Shown here: positions 1 to 8,893 of the stretch, in pieces | How the letters are laid out: every line of letters begins with the position of its first letter | Numbering within the stretch: position 1 is the stretch's first letter | From: Oikopleura dioica | Taxonomy: Eukaryota; Chordata; Appendicularia; Copelata; Oikopleuridae | Length of the DNA: 64,000 nt | Direction: 5' to 3' | Assembly (NCBI GenBank): GCA_907165135.1 | Contig: OU015566.1 | Span: 12,384,157 to 12,448,156 of the forward strand | Notes under the pieces: model-generated | Database searches by the model: none | What the model was told of the DNA's origin: nothing | What the model saw: the letters and a program-made list of their open reading frames with translations, nothing else | Made by a program: the position numbers and the translations under genes

Positions 1-557
1 TAGTGCTAAGAGTGTTTTATGACAGCTATTTCCGGAGCTCATTTAGCCGAGCTTGAAGTTGATTTTTTAATGTTTTTTCAATAAGGTTTGTGGTGAGGGC
101 GAAAAATCTGATAGGAATTAGTGTCCAGCAAGTCGTAAACCTCGCGGTTTTCTCCTAGTTTCCCTTCCCTTCGCTCAGTTGTAAAGCGCTGTCGATAATT
201 TCAATCAAAATTCTATCAATCATAATTTGACCTCGATGGGCGGTGACAGGCGGTGAAATCATACTACTACTAAAGGCGCTTCGTTTCAACTCAAACCAGC
301 TAGTAAATCGGGGTGTTGCTCATCATTCCTTTTTGAAGCCGAAAATTTTCTCAAAGAAAAAAAGACAGATGATGGATGTGAGCACAAGTGGCGGGTTCAA
401 TGCAGGGACAGAATTTCCAAACTGTCAAAAAACGCGGCCGAAACGCTGATAATTGATGGATTGGAAACTTGAAGTGATTTCAATCGGCCCTGTAATTGAA
501 AAACATCTTTCAAAGACAAAACTGTGAATACTCATACTTTCCGATCCCTAACAAAAC

Positions 558-686
558 GCTTTCCAAGTTGCCACCATTTTGCATTTGCTGATTTGGATCC
601 GCCATTTGTTGTGGCCCTTGTTGATGTGGCTGCTGATGAGGCGGCTGCTCGTAGCCCGTCGCGTAGTTTTCCTGCCCGTACGACAT
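558..686 (-). CDS. Partial Gln-rich coding exon, unknown protein
   Basis: The minus strand from 686 opens with ATG and encodes MSYGQENYATGYEQPPHQQP followed by a Gln/Pro/His-rich run (HQQGPQQMADPNQQMQNGG). A TTCTTCAG tract lies about 35 bases upstream and could be a cis- or trans-splice acceptor. A GT near 557 and a TTACAG near 497 would make a 60-70 bp intron, and an open frame of about 30 codons follows, but I could not confirm the junction. It lies about 300 bp downstream of the NAA30 stop on the same strand, so it could be the next gene of an operon. I do not recognise the family. Low-complexity composition makes a function call unsafe, and the remainder may lie beyond the window edge. 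Confidence 0.3.
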
Positions 687-989
687 GTTCCCGATTTCAA
701 TGTTTTCTCCCGAATAAGCTGAAGAAGGAGCCGCTCCTCAATTTTTGATTCTCGTTAGTCTCCTTTCTCCGCTTTCTCTTTCTTCTGAAAAACAGATTTG
801 ATTAAAGATTGAGCTTATTAGCTAATGAAACGCGAACAAAACTGGCAGTTGTAGTCTTCGGTTCGTCAAAATCAGAACGAAAAGAAAAACTATACAAATT
901 TAAATATATAAACATGCAATAATAATGAAGGGTTCTCCTTGTTGTCTTCATTTTAAAGATCGCTCCTTTTATGCATTTTCTCTATCGTT

Positions 990-3482
990 CTAGCGCAGCC
1001 AAAGTTTCAGTCGAAAAGCGTCTACTCCATTCAAATAATACTGGAACAAGCGCTCGTCACGCACAAATCCAAGCCGCTCGTAAAGCCGGAGTGCACCCAA
1101 ATTCGTAATTTCCGTTTCTAGCACGACCTCGTCGCACCCTTCCGCATCCATGGCTTCTATCGCCCTTCTGAAGAAACTTTTTAGAGGATGCTTTCTAGTC
1201 AGAACCGCTTTAACCACCGTTTGTTATATACTCTCTGCATGGTACACACACTCGGTGGAGCTCTAGGTCTTGATGAAGAGCGATCTCTATATCATCTATC
1301 AAGAGTGAGAATTAGCCACAAATGAGTATAGCGCAATTGTAATTAAAAACACAGATGTTGAGTTTAAAGATTATTAGCTAATCATTGTGTCATCTAATTT
1401 TTGGGAAGGAGCTTGTTGATACTCTTGAGATATTCCCTTTTTAAATGACAAGGCACACAATGAAAGAAAGAGCCGAGTCAAGTTCAGTTTCAGGAGGAAC
1501 TGTCACTGCCAGGAATTAATAGGAAAAGGGTCTACCCTCGGGGTAGCCGATCTTTTCAGTGCACCGATTAAAATGTGTCTAGCCGGGTTCGGAAAATGAT
1601 TGAAGAGTTTATTGATAAGTGTTTCTTTCCAAAGATATCCTTAGCAATAATCAAATATAGATTGAATTTAGAATCATAAATTTATGTTTGAAATAGTTTT
1701 TTTTAATTACCCCGTTTATAACCCCAATTTGGAATGCTTGACATGAATGTAGAAGAGACACAAACCTTGTTGAAACGTCTCTCCCGGACAATCAAGCCTC
1801 TTTTAGGTATTCATCTCTAAGTTCCGCTAAGTGCCTTTCTTTTCAACATTTTCGGGTCCGATCACTGCGTTATTGAAAGAAGCGACGGGGCAATATTTGG
1901 TATGGTGGTGCAGCGCGCCTCTATCGCGCCCGCTGAGGTCGCAAAAAATCAAAAACCCGCATAAATTTTTTGATAAAGAAAAAACTTTCCAAATTAAAAT
2001 TATCGGCGAATGAGTTAAATATTCTACTTTTTGTTTTACGACTTCCGCTGATGGTGATCATTTTGAGACCGTAAAATTGAATAAAAGTCTGTGCTTTGGT
2101 TATTTTTAGAAGTTCAACAAACCTGACTAGTTCTTTTCCGATGCCGCGTTTTCGGTAGCGCTTGTCTACAGCCAGCATTGCTTTGAGTTGGATCGAAAAA
2201 GTAAACGCTTCTTTTGTGTCAATCATATCATATCATTCATTATGAATGATTCATATGTAAGTCAACTCTCTGAAAAAAGATCCATCTATCTTACTTATCA
2301 AAATGTACCCAAAACGTCGCTACTAAGATAGGGCAGGCATTTCGCGTGGTTTGTTTGTTAGATAAAGCCGAGCGTAAACAAGTTACCCCGAATCGTATAA
2401 ATATCAAATCCAGTACCTATGTATCCTCTTCTGATAATGTTCTTGTGGCGATCGAGTTTGCAGACGATTGCGCCGATTACGCTATTGTCGTTGGAGTCGC
2501 GTGCCAGGAAGCAGAGTTGGGGCCGAACATTGGGATCGAGATTTATTTAAAACATAGGGAGCTTTTGGGGTTGGGATAGTGCTAGAATTCGGGCGAAAGT
2601 TTTGGTCAGGTATTACGTCTATTTCTTTGGCAGGTTTAGAACAAAGTTAAGGGTTTGCCGCAGATGTGGGGTGTATTCAGATTAAAATCCCAAAGAAAAT
2701 CTTGACGAGTCATTTTTACTCCGACACTTCAACTGTCAAGCACTGCCAGTACTCGTCATCATTGACCTTAATTTTTCGATCGACGATAATTTCACGACCC
2801 GTTAATTTGTCAATCTTTGTCACATTTCTTCCCACACTCTAATTGTCATAAATTTCCCTTGTTTTTACAGGCGCAATAAAGCGATTAAAAAGTCATTTTT
2901 TGGACCCGAAGAAGGCTGAGTTCAAATTCATGGATATTAGTGTAAAATGAATTCACGTACATTTGGGTTCTTTTGATGTAATAATCTCGATCCCTTGTCA
3001 GTTGTGAATAAAGTATCGATAAGTGTAGATGTTATATGGCTCGGAGAAGTCGACTTGAACCACGTCCATGATATCTCTAATCGGGGCATCTTTAAAATGA
3101 GATGGCTGAGCAATTATCGGTTTACAGATTTCCAGGCGGCCCACGGCCTTCTTCCTTTTTAAGCCAATTTGATACTGTATTGATTTATTGATTCCGGGGC
3201 TGAGATCTCGCACCGTTGTTCAATTACACTGTTAGCTACAGTAATGACTTGAAAGTTCCAAATTATATTTTTATGATGGCATGCTTAAAATTTTACGTAA
3301 ATAGATTCAAACTCTTGCGATAACGATGTTCAATTACCCTTAAAATGCGCATTTGAAAGCGTAAGCGCCTATATTTTACATTCAAAATATATGCCCGTTT
3401 CCCTCATTTCCGTTTCGTCTTTGTACGGTGCATATTTGACTTCTTGCTTGTTTTCTGGCGGCGGAAGAACAAGGCCAGACAT
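990..3482 (-). CDS. NAA30: N-alpha-acetyltransferase 30 (NatC catalytic subunit)
   Basis: NAA30 acetylates the N-terminal Met of proteins starting Met-hydrophobic and acts on ribosomes with NAA35 and NAA38. Five exons assemble: 3482-3403, 3076-3000, 2524-2417, 2180-2123 and 1167-990, totalling 501 nt and 166 residues. Conserved blocks occur in order: [16 protein letters not shown], then [31 protein letters not shown], the acetyl-CoA loop [29 protein letters not shown] and the family C-terminus [16 protein letters not shown]. The long disordered N-terminus of vertebrate NAA30 is absent. The start is the only ATG in frame with the first conserved block. Introns are unusually long (236-955 bp) for this window. 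Two are non-canonical and carry terminal inverted repeats (listed separately); the other two are GT-AG. Confidence 0.93.
2525..2999 (-). mobile_element. Transposon-like non-canonical intron of NAA30
   Basis: This 475-bp intron separates codons for FIHN and PQLCFLA. Read on the coding strand it begins GACAAGGGATCGAGATT and its last bases are AATCTCGATCCCAATGTTC, so GGGATCGAGATT is perfectly inverted at both ends. No GT or AG is available at either border. The Trp codon conserved at this place in NAA30 is restored only by ends read as GA...TC (or AC...CG, shifted by one base). The intron body has no evident coding sequence. I infer a small non-autonomous element that inserted in the gene and is now removed as an intron. 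Confidence 0.75.
3077..3402 (-). mobile_element. GG-AG intron of NAA30 with imperfect inverted ends
   Basis: The first NAA30 intron is 326 bp. It starts GGAAACGGGCATATATTTTG after exonic ATGAG and ends GATGCCCCGATTAG. The reverse complement of its end, CTAATCGGGGCATCTTTA, aligns with its start over roughly 20 bases (CGGGCAT against CGGGGCAT). The exon join gives [10 protein letters not shown], matching the family. Degenerate inverted repeats suggest an older event of the same kind as intron 2. Confidence 0.55.
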
Positions 3483-3609
3483 TCTCTGAAAAGGTCAAAT
3501 TTCATCGTTTTTGAATTTTCGGAATGTCGAAGCAGTTTCTTTATCAGTTCAGAAGTTGAAGGAAAGGCTGATTGAAGTACAATTTTCTAAAAGGGCAGAG
3601 AGGCTCAAT

Positions 3610-5700
3610 TTACATAGGAGCTCGAATTTCTAAGTCTTCTTCAATTTTCATGATTTTACTCATCAAAACGAGCTCTGCGAAAAGACCATCTGTGATGAGG
3701 ATCACCGCTCCCGCGACAACAGCTAGAATTTGTATTTCGATTAGCTTTGGAAAGATTCTTTTACCGAGAGTAGCAGCAAAGTAAAAATTCGCATTTGCTG
3801 AACCAAGAACGATCCATAAATGCCACATGACTGGACAGAGCGCTAGGGAGACAACAAGGACGAGAATTCCAAAGAGTCGTCTTTTGCCGGTCGCGAAAAG
3901 TGGTAAAACTTGAAGCAATAGAGCAAAATCACTTATATATGGCTCCAGACTTCAGCTGATAAATCAAAGCTATCAAATTGTCAATGAGCCATTCCTGAGG
4001 GTCGCATATGGAGTAATTATTGAAAGTAAAGGAATCAGGTACTTGAAAACGACAGGTGTTTCGTATCGTGCGCAAAGGGGTAGTACGTAGCAGAAGGCAT
4101 TTACCTGAAATTATTCTAAAAAGAAAAAAAAAAACGTCTTTTTACCTGAAGAATTTGAACGAAGAAATCTCGGAAATGGTCAAAAAGCTCGATCAACATG
4201 TACCAGGAGCAGTTCAAGCCTGGCTCATAGATCGTTAAATTGAAGATGACATTCCAATTGGAGAACATTTCTGATCCGACTGTAAACCAAACGAGGCTGC
4301 TCCAGAAAACGACGAGAAACAAATATTTCGCTTTTGCATGCAATCCTTGTTTGAGCATCAGAATTGGTACGATGAGTTGCAGTGGATACAACCGATCAGC
4401 AGAGGAAAGAACAAGGAGTAAAGATCCGATGACATCTTTATGATTGATCGAGCAATGCCAGAGACATGTCAGAACTAAAACATGCAATTGAATAAATACC
4501 CATCAGATATGCAGAAATATGTAAGTGTTATTAGTGTGCGATGGAGAAGAAAATTATTTGTTGTTATGAATGATCGAATCTAGATCGGAAGAGACCGATT
4601 AAAGCTTGAGTTCATAATTTCAATAGAGTTCGTTACGCTGGAAGGAAGTTTTCTACTTATTTATCATGTCGCTTGGTACTGGACGTGTCAATTTGAGGGA
4701 AATTAACACTCCCTCAACCAAGTAGTTAGCCTATCATTTTAGTCCAATTAGCACTTTCCTCAGCTTTTCTTTTCTCCTTCTATCTTTTCAAATTTCTCCA
4801 TTCTTACTCATATTTTACATGAAAACTTACGAGCATTGGAAATGATCCCAGCACTGCATCCACCAGCTGAAAGAATCGACAAAGGGTTCAGATAGCACCA
4901 CGCGAGACTAATAAAACAGTTAGGAATCAGCCTACTGACAGCGCAGATGACTGTTAAAGAGTTGTAGCGGAAAGGGAAGGACTTAAAAAAGCTGTCAGGA
5001 ATATATCGAAAGCTTTCAGCATGACGTCTCTATAATTCAATCATCATATGAGGCTGCGAAATCTCTCTATAACTCAGGACAAGTGCAAAGTTAGCGCCCG
5101 AGGAGGTGATTTATTTTGGGTTAAAATCGCTTTGAGCGAAGTCGACCTAACGAGTGTCTGTCAATCTCACGCGCCTCAGGGCGTACTACACTAAAGGGAG
5201 CCAGTATTAGCTCCTCACTTACAAACAACCTAGAGAAATGAGAGATCGAATAAAATGACAATCAGAATGTTTATCAGTCACTAGATAAGCCTGAGCTTTG
5301 ACCGCTATGAAGAATGGAATAAATTTACTCACATGATAATCCTCTTTTCTTCATCATTCCGTGAATCCTTCTCAATTTTATTCGATAAAACAAAGCAGGT
5401 TACAAAATCCACGATCGCGAGAAATACAACCCAGCTAAGATCATTCTGAAAATTAATCATGAAGAACTGATTCCATCATTTATCAAGTTCTACCTGGAAA
5501 ATATACTTGATTGACTTGGCGATAAACGACTGATTAGCTGAATATCTTTCCTCAGAAATCTGTGCGTAGCTCTGCGAAGGAGAATTTAATTCCGGCCGAT
5601 CTTGAATATCAAGGGAAAGAGTTGCGATTCGGAGGACAAGGCCGAGGGAGAAAATTCCGAGGGTTTGGAGAGAAGTACTCTTCCTTGATTCCGATTTCAT
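3610..5700 (-). CDS. PIGU: GPI transamidase subunit PIG-U
   Basis: PIG-U is a multi-pass ER membrane subunit of the GPI transamidase, which transfers GPI anchors to proteins. Seven exons (5700-5494, 5445-5333, 4907-4831, 4474-4146, 4104-3995, 3931-3765, 3722-3610) total 1,116 nt and 371 residues, a little shorter than the human protein. Recognisable blocks are the first luminal segment, AWCYLNPLSILSAGGCSAG, RLYPLQLIVPIL, the signature EPGLNCSWYMLIELFDHF, PYATLSDFALLLQ and the near-invariant PVMWHLWIVLGSANANF. The protein is hydrophobic throughout. The fifth intron (3932-3994) is GA-AG. The sixth (3723-3764) is 42 bp with no stop in frame, so retention would only insert 14 residues. The ankyrin-like gene ends 181 bp upstream on the same strand. 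PIG-U normally acts with PIG-K, GPAA1, PIG-S and PIG-T, none of which is seen here. Confidence 0.92.
3932..3994 (-). mobile_element. 63-bp GA-AG intron of PIGU with inverted ends
   Basis: The intron begins GAATGGCTCATTGACAA after exonic CTCAG and ends GGAGCCATATATAAG. The motif ATGGCTC near the start is mirrored as GAGCCAT near the end. Removing it joins PYATL to SDFALLLQ in frame, which matches the family; the retained frame has a stop. Confidence 0.6.
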
Positions 5701-5881
5701 TTTTGATTCTTTTTCTGAAGATTTTCATTTCAAGGATGATGTTCGAGGCAGCAAGATGTTTTAAAAGATGTGCGTTCATTGCCTCAGATGATCAAGTTTA
5801 TGTAAACCGCAGCTTAGCTCAAGTGAGGGTTTATTTATTAGATTCACGTAAGGATCACATAATATTTTTTCATAGACTCGG

Positions 5882-8121
5882 TTACAATTGAATAAATTGA
5901 TCTTTTATAGACAGGGCAAAGGCCGAGGAACTTTTCGGGAAGCAGTTTTCTTTTGAACCTTGATTTTCGGCTTTGAAATTTGGAAGCTGTTGTGTGAAAG
6001 AAGTAAATTGTTTGAGGGAGAATGAAAGCTCTTGGAAGGGTTTGAACGGAATTGCATTGTGGAAACTTTTGATCACGTGGTTTTCTTCGTTGAGAAGTTC
6101 GCAGGAGAACGTTTCGCCGAGGCACAGGTCGACGGACGAGGAAGAATTAGAGATGAATTTTACCTCGACATCGTTTGAGGACTATAAAAGGACAGTGAAA
6201 AAAGTGTTGAACTAATATTTTCTTACTGTAATTTTTGCAGAAATTCCAGCTCGATAACGAGTCTTCGTAATTTTGGAATAAATTCTGTTGGCCACTGGAA
6301 TGATATCAGCTATGCTACCAGCTGGAGAGTCCTTCTCAAGGAAAATGAGCCAAAATCGACCAGATACATTTCCAGAGAACATCGCAACATCCTTGTGCCA
6401 AATTATATCGACTGAGTTGGTAACATCTTTCCACATAACCGGCTCATTTCCTATAGAATTCTGATTAAACATATATTTGAACAATTTAATTGTGTGTTCT
6501 ATGTTGAGAATATGTGTAATTACCCTCTGTAATTGAGCATAGGACACGTGTGTGATATTCATCAAGATTTCCGATTTCAGGCGGTTTAGGCAGATTGTAA
6601 ATTACAGTTCTGTGGAATCTCCTTCTTCTTGGCTCGAGCGTCAGGACTGGCGACGTCAGAACTCCTGCTGGGCACGCCTCTGCGGGCACCGGAAAAGACT
6701 GTATCTTTCGAAAGGGCTGACCTCTTTTGAATGGTGAAAAGACTTAATTTTGTGGAAAGCGAATCTTAATTAGCCATCAAGAATTTGAATAAAAACATAA
6801 GACAGAAGCGCATATAGAATTTGAATATTCTACTTTATCGACAGATGTTCATAATGCCTAAGGAAAAAGTGTCAAGCCCGTCACATAACTGTTGTAGGTT
6901 TTGTCAGTGCTCCTTCTGGAAAAGTGACGCGCAAGCGTTCGTCGATTGCTGAGAGGGTACCGCCTTAATTTGAGTTTTTACTGACTCTAGTAGAATTCCA
7001 AGGCAGGTGAAATTCTTTGAACTCATTTCCTGCTGGTGTAACATTGAGCGCAACCACTTGAGGTCGCGTATGGATAAATAGAAATTGTGGAAGTTTCTGG
7101 AGCCGCAATCGTTTGAAGTCACAGCTTTCCAGTAACGAAGAATCTTCCTTTTCAAAGCCGTCGATATCGAGCTCTTGTTCCTCTAGCGGATACCATTTAG
7201 AATCCATTGATGATCGGAGAACAACCATTTCTGTGTTGCTTCGATGCTCTCCAAGAACGGGAATGTCTATGAAGTGTCAATGGGTGTCAACAAAATATGA
7301 TTTAAAATATGATTTTATCGAGTATACTGAATAAATTTGCTGGTATGATATTTATCTTGGCGCCATAAAAGTCATATGAAAACCGTAATAGAAGAGAGGA
7401 ATTTCATCTCTCCCATCATGTCCCATGTTCGATAAATATTTAATTTTAGCAAATGAACATTATTTGTTTCGATAATCTTACCTAATACGACATTGACTTT
7501 GAAGAGAGTCGGGCTCAATTCAATAACCGGCGTTGCGGCCGCCTCGCAATCGAATAATTTCGGCTGAAAATAATTTCTTATTTCATTATCGCATTTTCGG
7601 CTGTTAGCGAGAGTTCTGGAGGAAATCGCATTATACCTGGTTCTTAGCGTTGGATGATCTGGCGAAGATCCGCGTTGGCTTTTCCACGGCATTAGGCGGG
7701 ACAATCAAACTTGATCCTGGTCGAAAAATGTTAATCAGAATATCGAAGCGATATTTTTATTCGTGAAAATGCTGAAAAGCAGGGTGGCGGGAAGATGCGA
7801 CTTGGAGGAGCTCCAAAAATTCAGCGTGTTGCTTTTGTTGCTTAGAAATTTTTAAACTGATCGATTGAAAACTAACATTGGATGCAACTGTAAAGAAATG
7901 TCTTCATTTCAAAATGTTTTACTGTAATTAAGCATCCTAAATCGATACGACTTGACGCCCCAAGATCGATTGCTTTAACAACCTAGGCGAACATCTGTGT
8001 GAATACCTTCTATTAATTTAAATAAACTTTTCGACCACTACCGAAAGCCAGGAATTCTCTTGGATCTTAGGGTTCCTCCTCGGGCATCGACGAGGAAACA
8101 CGCTAGAAATTCTTCTTCCAT
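5882..8121 (-). CDS. Ankyrin-like ZU5-ZU5-UPA protein lacking ankyrin repeats
   Basis: Eight exons (8121-8043, 7716-7637, 7563-7482, 7266-7030, 6963-6890, 6704-6524, 6450-6227, 6181-5882) total 1,257 nt and 418 residues. The first ZU5 shows CFLVDARGGTLRSKR, SLIVPPNAVEKPTRIFAR, ATPVIELSPTLFKV and EMVVLRSSMDSKWYP. The second ZU5 shows PAGGTLSAIDERLRVTFPEG then LTLEPRRRRFHR. The UPA part has RVLCSITEG, MWKDVTN and FSGNVSGRFWLIFLE. In ankyrins this module binds beta-spectrin and follows 24 ankyrin repeats. Here the ATG at 8121 lies directly before the module, no ankyrin repeats are found upstream, and the protein ends within the UPA part with no death domain. Introns are mixed: GT-AG, one GG-AG with inverted ends and one GA-AG. 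A missed distant 5' exon remains possible. Confidence 0.82.
6964..7029 (-). mobile_element. 66-bp GA-AG intron in ankyrin-like gene
   Basis: The intron begins GAAATGAGTTCAAAG after exonic CCAGCAG and ends AACTCAAATTAAG. Removing it fuses VTPAG with GTLSAIDERL, the ankyrin pattern GPEGG-LSS, whereas reading through brings a stop. A short inverted motif (TGAGTT/AACTCA) sits near the ends. Confidence 0.6.
7717..8042 (-). mobile_element. GG-AG intron of ankyrin-like gene with inverted ends
   Basis: The 326-bp intron begins GGTAGTGGTCGAAAAGTTTA after exonic GGCTTTC and ends TTAACATTTTTCGACCAG. TGGTCGAAAA is perfectly inverted at the two ends, and the similarity extends a few bases further in. The exon join GFR-SSLIVPP matches the ankyrin ZU5 order. 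The GT two bases into the intron (GGTAGT) would break the frame. Confidence 0.65.
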
Positions 8122-8893
8122 TCGTTGCGTGTTTTAAATAGTTCTCTTTCTGATGCGATGTATTTCTATCTCTGTATCTTTCTTTTTGTTTCTTATCGTT
8201 ATTTAATTATTCTTGCTTCCCAGCTCATTCTTATTCACAAAGAGGCCTCTCGTTGATGCAAGAAATGATTGAGAAAAAATAACAACGAGAAACGAGCTAC
8301 AAGCTTTTGACAACCAAGCTTTTTGGAGGCGCTCTTGGAGGGAGGTAACTCGGGCGCGCGCTCACGCCTTGGGCAAAAGAAAGAAAACTGACCAGCCTTG
8401 TGGCGCAAAACTCTGTCGTTTTCACGCCGTTTGTAAAGCGCGACAGAGTGTCCAGGGTTAGATTCAGATTAATTATAGATCAGGATGGCATAAGGGAGCG
8501 GGCTTGTTTTATACTAAAGGAAGATTAAGGTACTCCCGATGAATAATTTAGGACAGAAGGTTTAAAAGTAAATGGTAGTGACAACAAAACCGATTACATT
8601 CTCCATCAGGTTTGGAGGAAAAAAATACCCTTATATAGACAACCTAGGGCCTTATATAGATAATTTCCCATAAGATTAAGGGTCTAAATTTAATGCAAGC
8701 CTTGAGGAATACGAATGAATCAAAGATAACTTAAATTAGCAGTATTTTGACAGGAGGGTGGTATCATTTATTACCGGCTACTGGATTTCCCGGTGGAATG
8801 CTCGAACAGAAACAGAGAAAATTCTTATGTACAAGGAGGTTCAAACAGATACACATTTGAGGCGAGTACTGATGTCTTTTTTCAACGAGAAAG
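8122..8893. other. Intergenic, no gene seen
   Basis: This 770-bp stretch lies between the 5' end of the ankyrin-like gene and the 3' end of UBR7. It contains AT-rich sequence and short pyrimidine tracts but no ORF with recognisable content. It probably holds the promoter of the ankyrin-like gene and the UBR7 3' UTR. Confidence 0.5.

Noticed and set aside
2346-2579. 77-codon plus-strand ORF
   Set aside because: It is the complement of NAA30 exon 3, whose conserved QLCFLARD and GAIVCKLD blocks are on the minus strand.
7717-8042. Common origin of this intron and the NAA30 GG-AG intron from identical length (326 bp)
   Set aside because: The terminal sequences differ and I see no alignable body, so the equal length is treated as coincidence until aligned properly.
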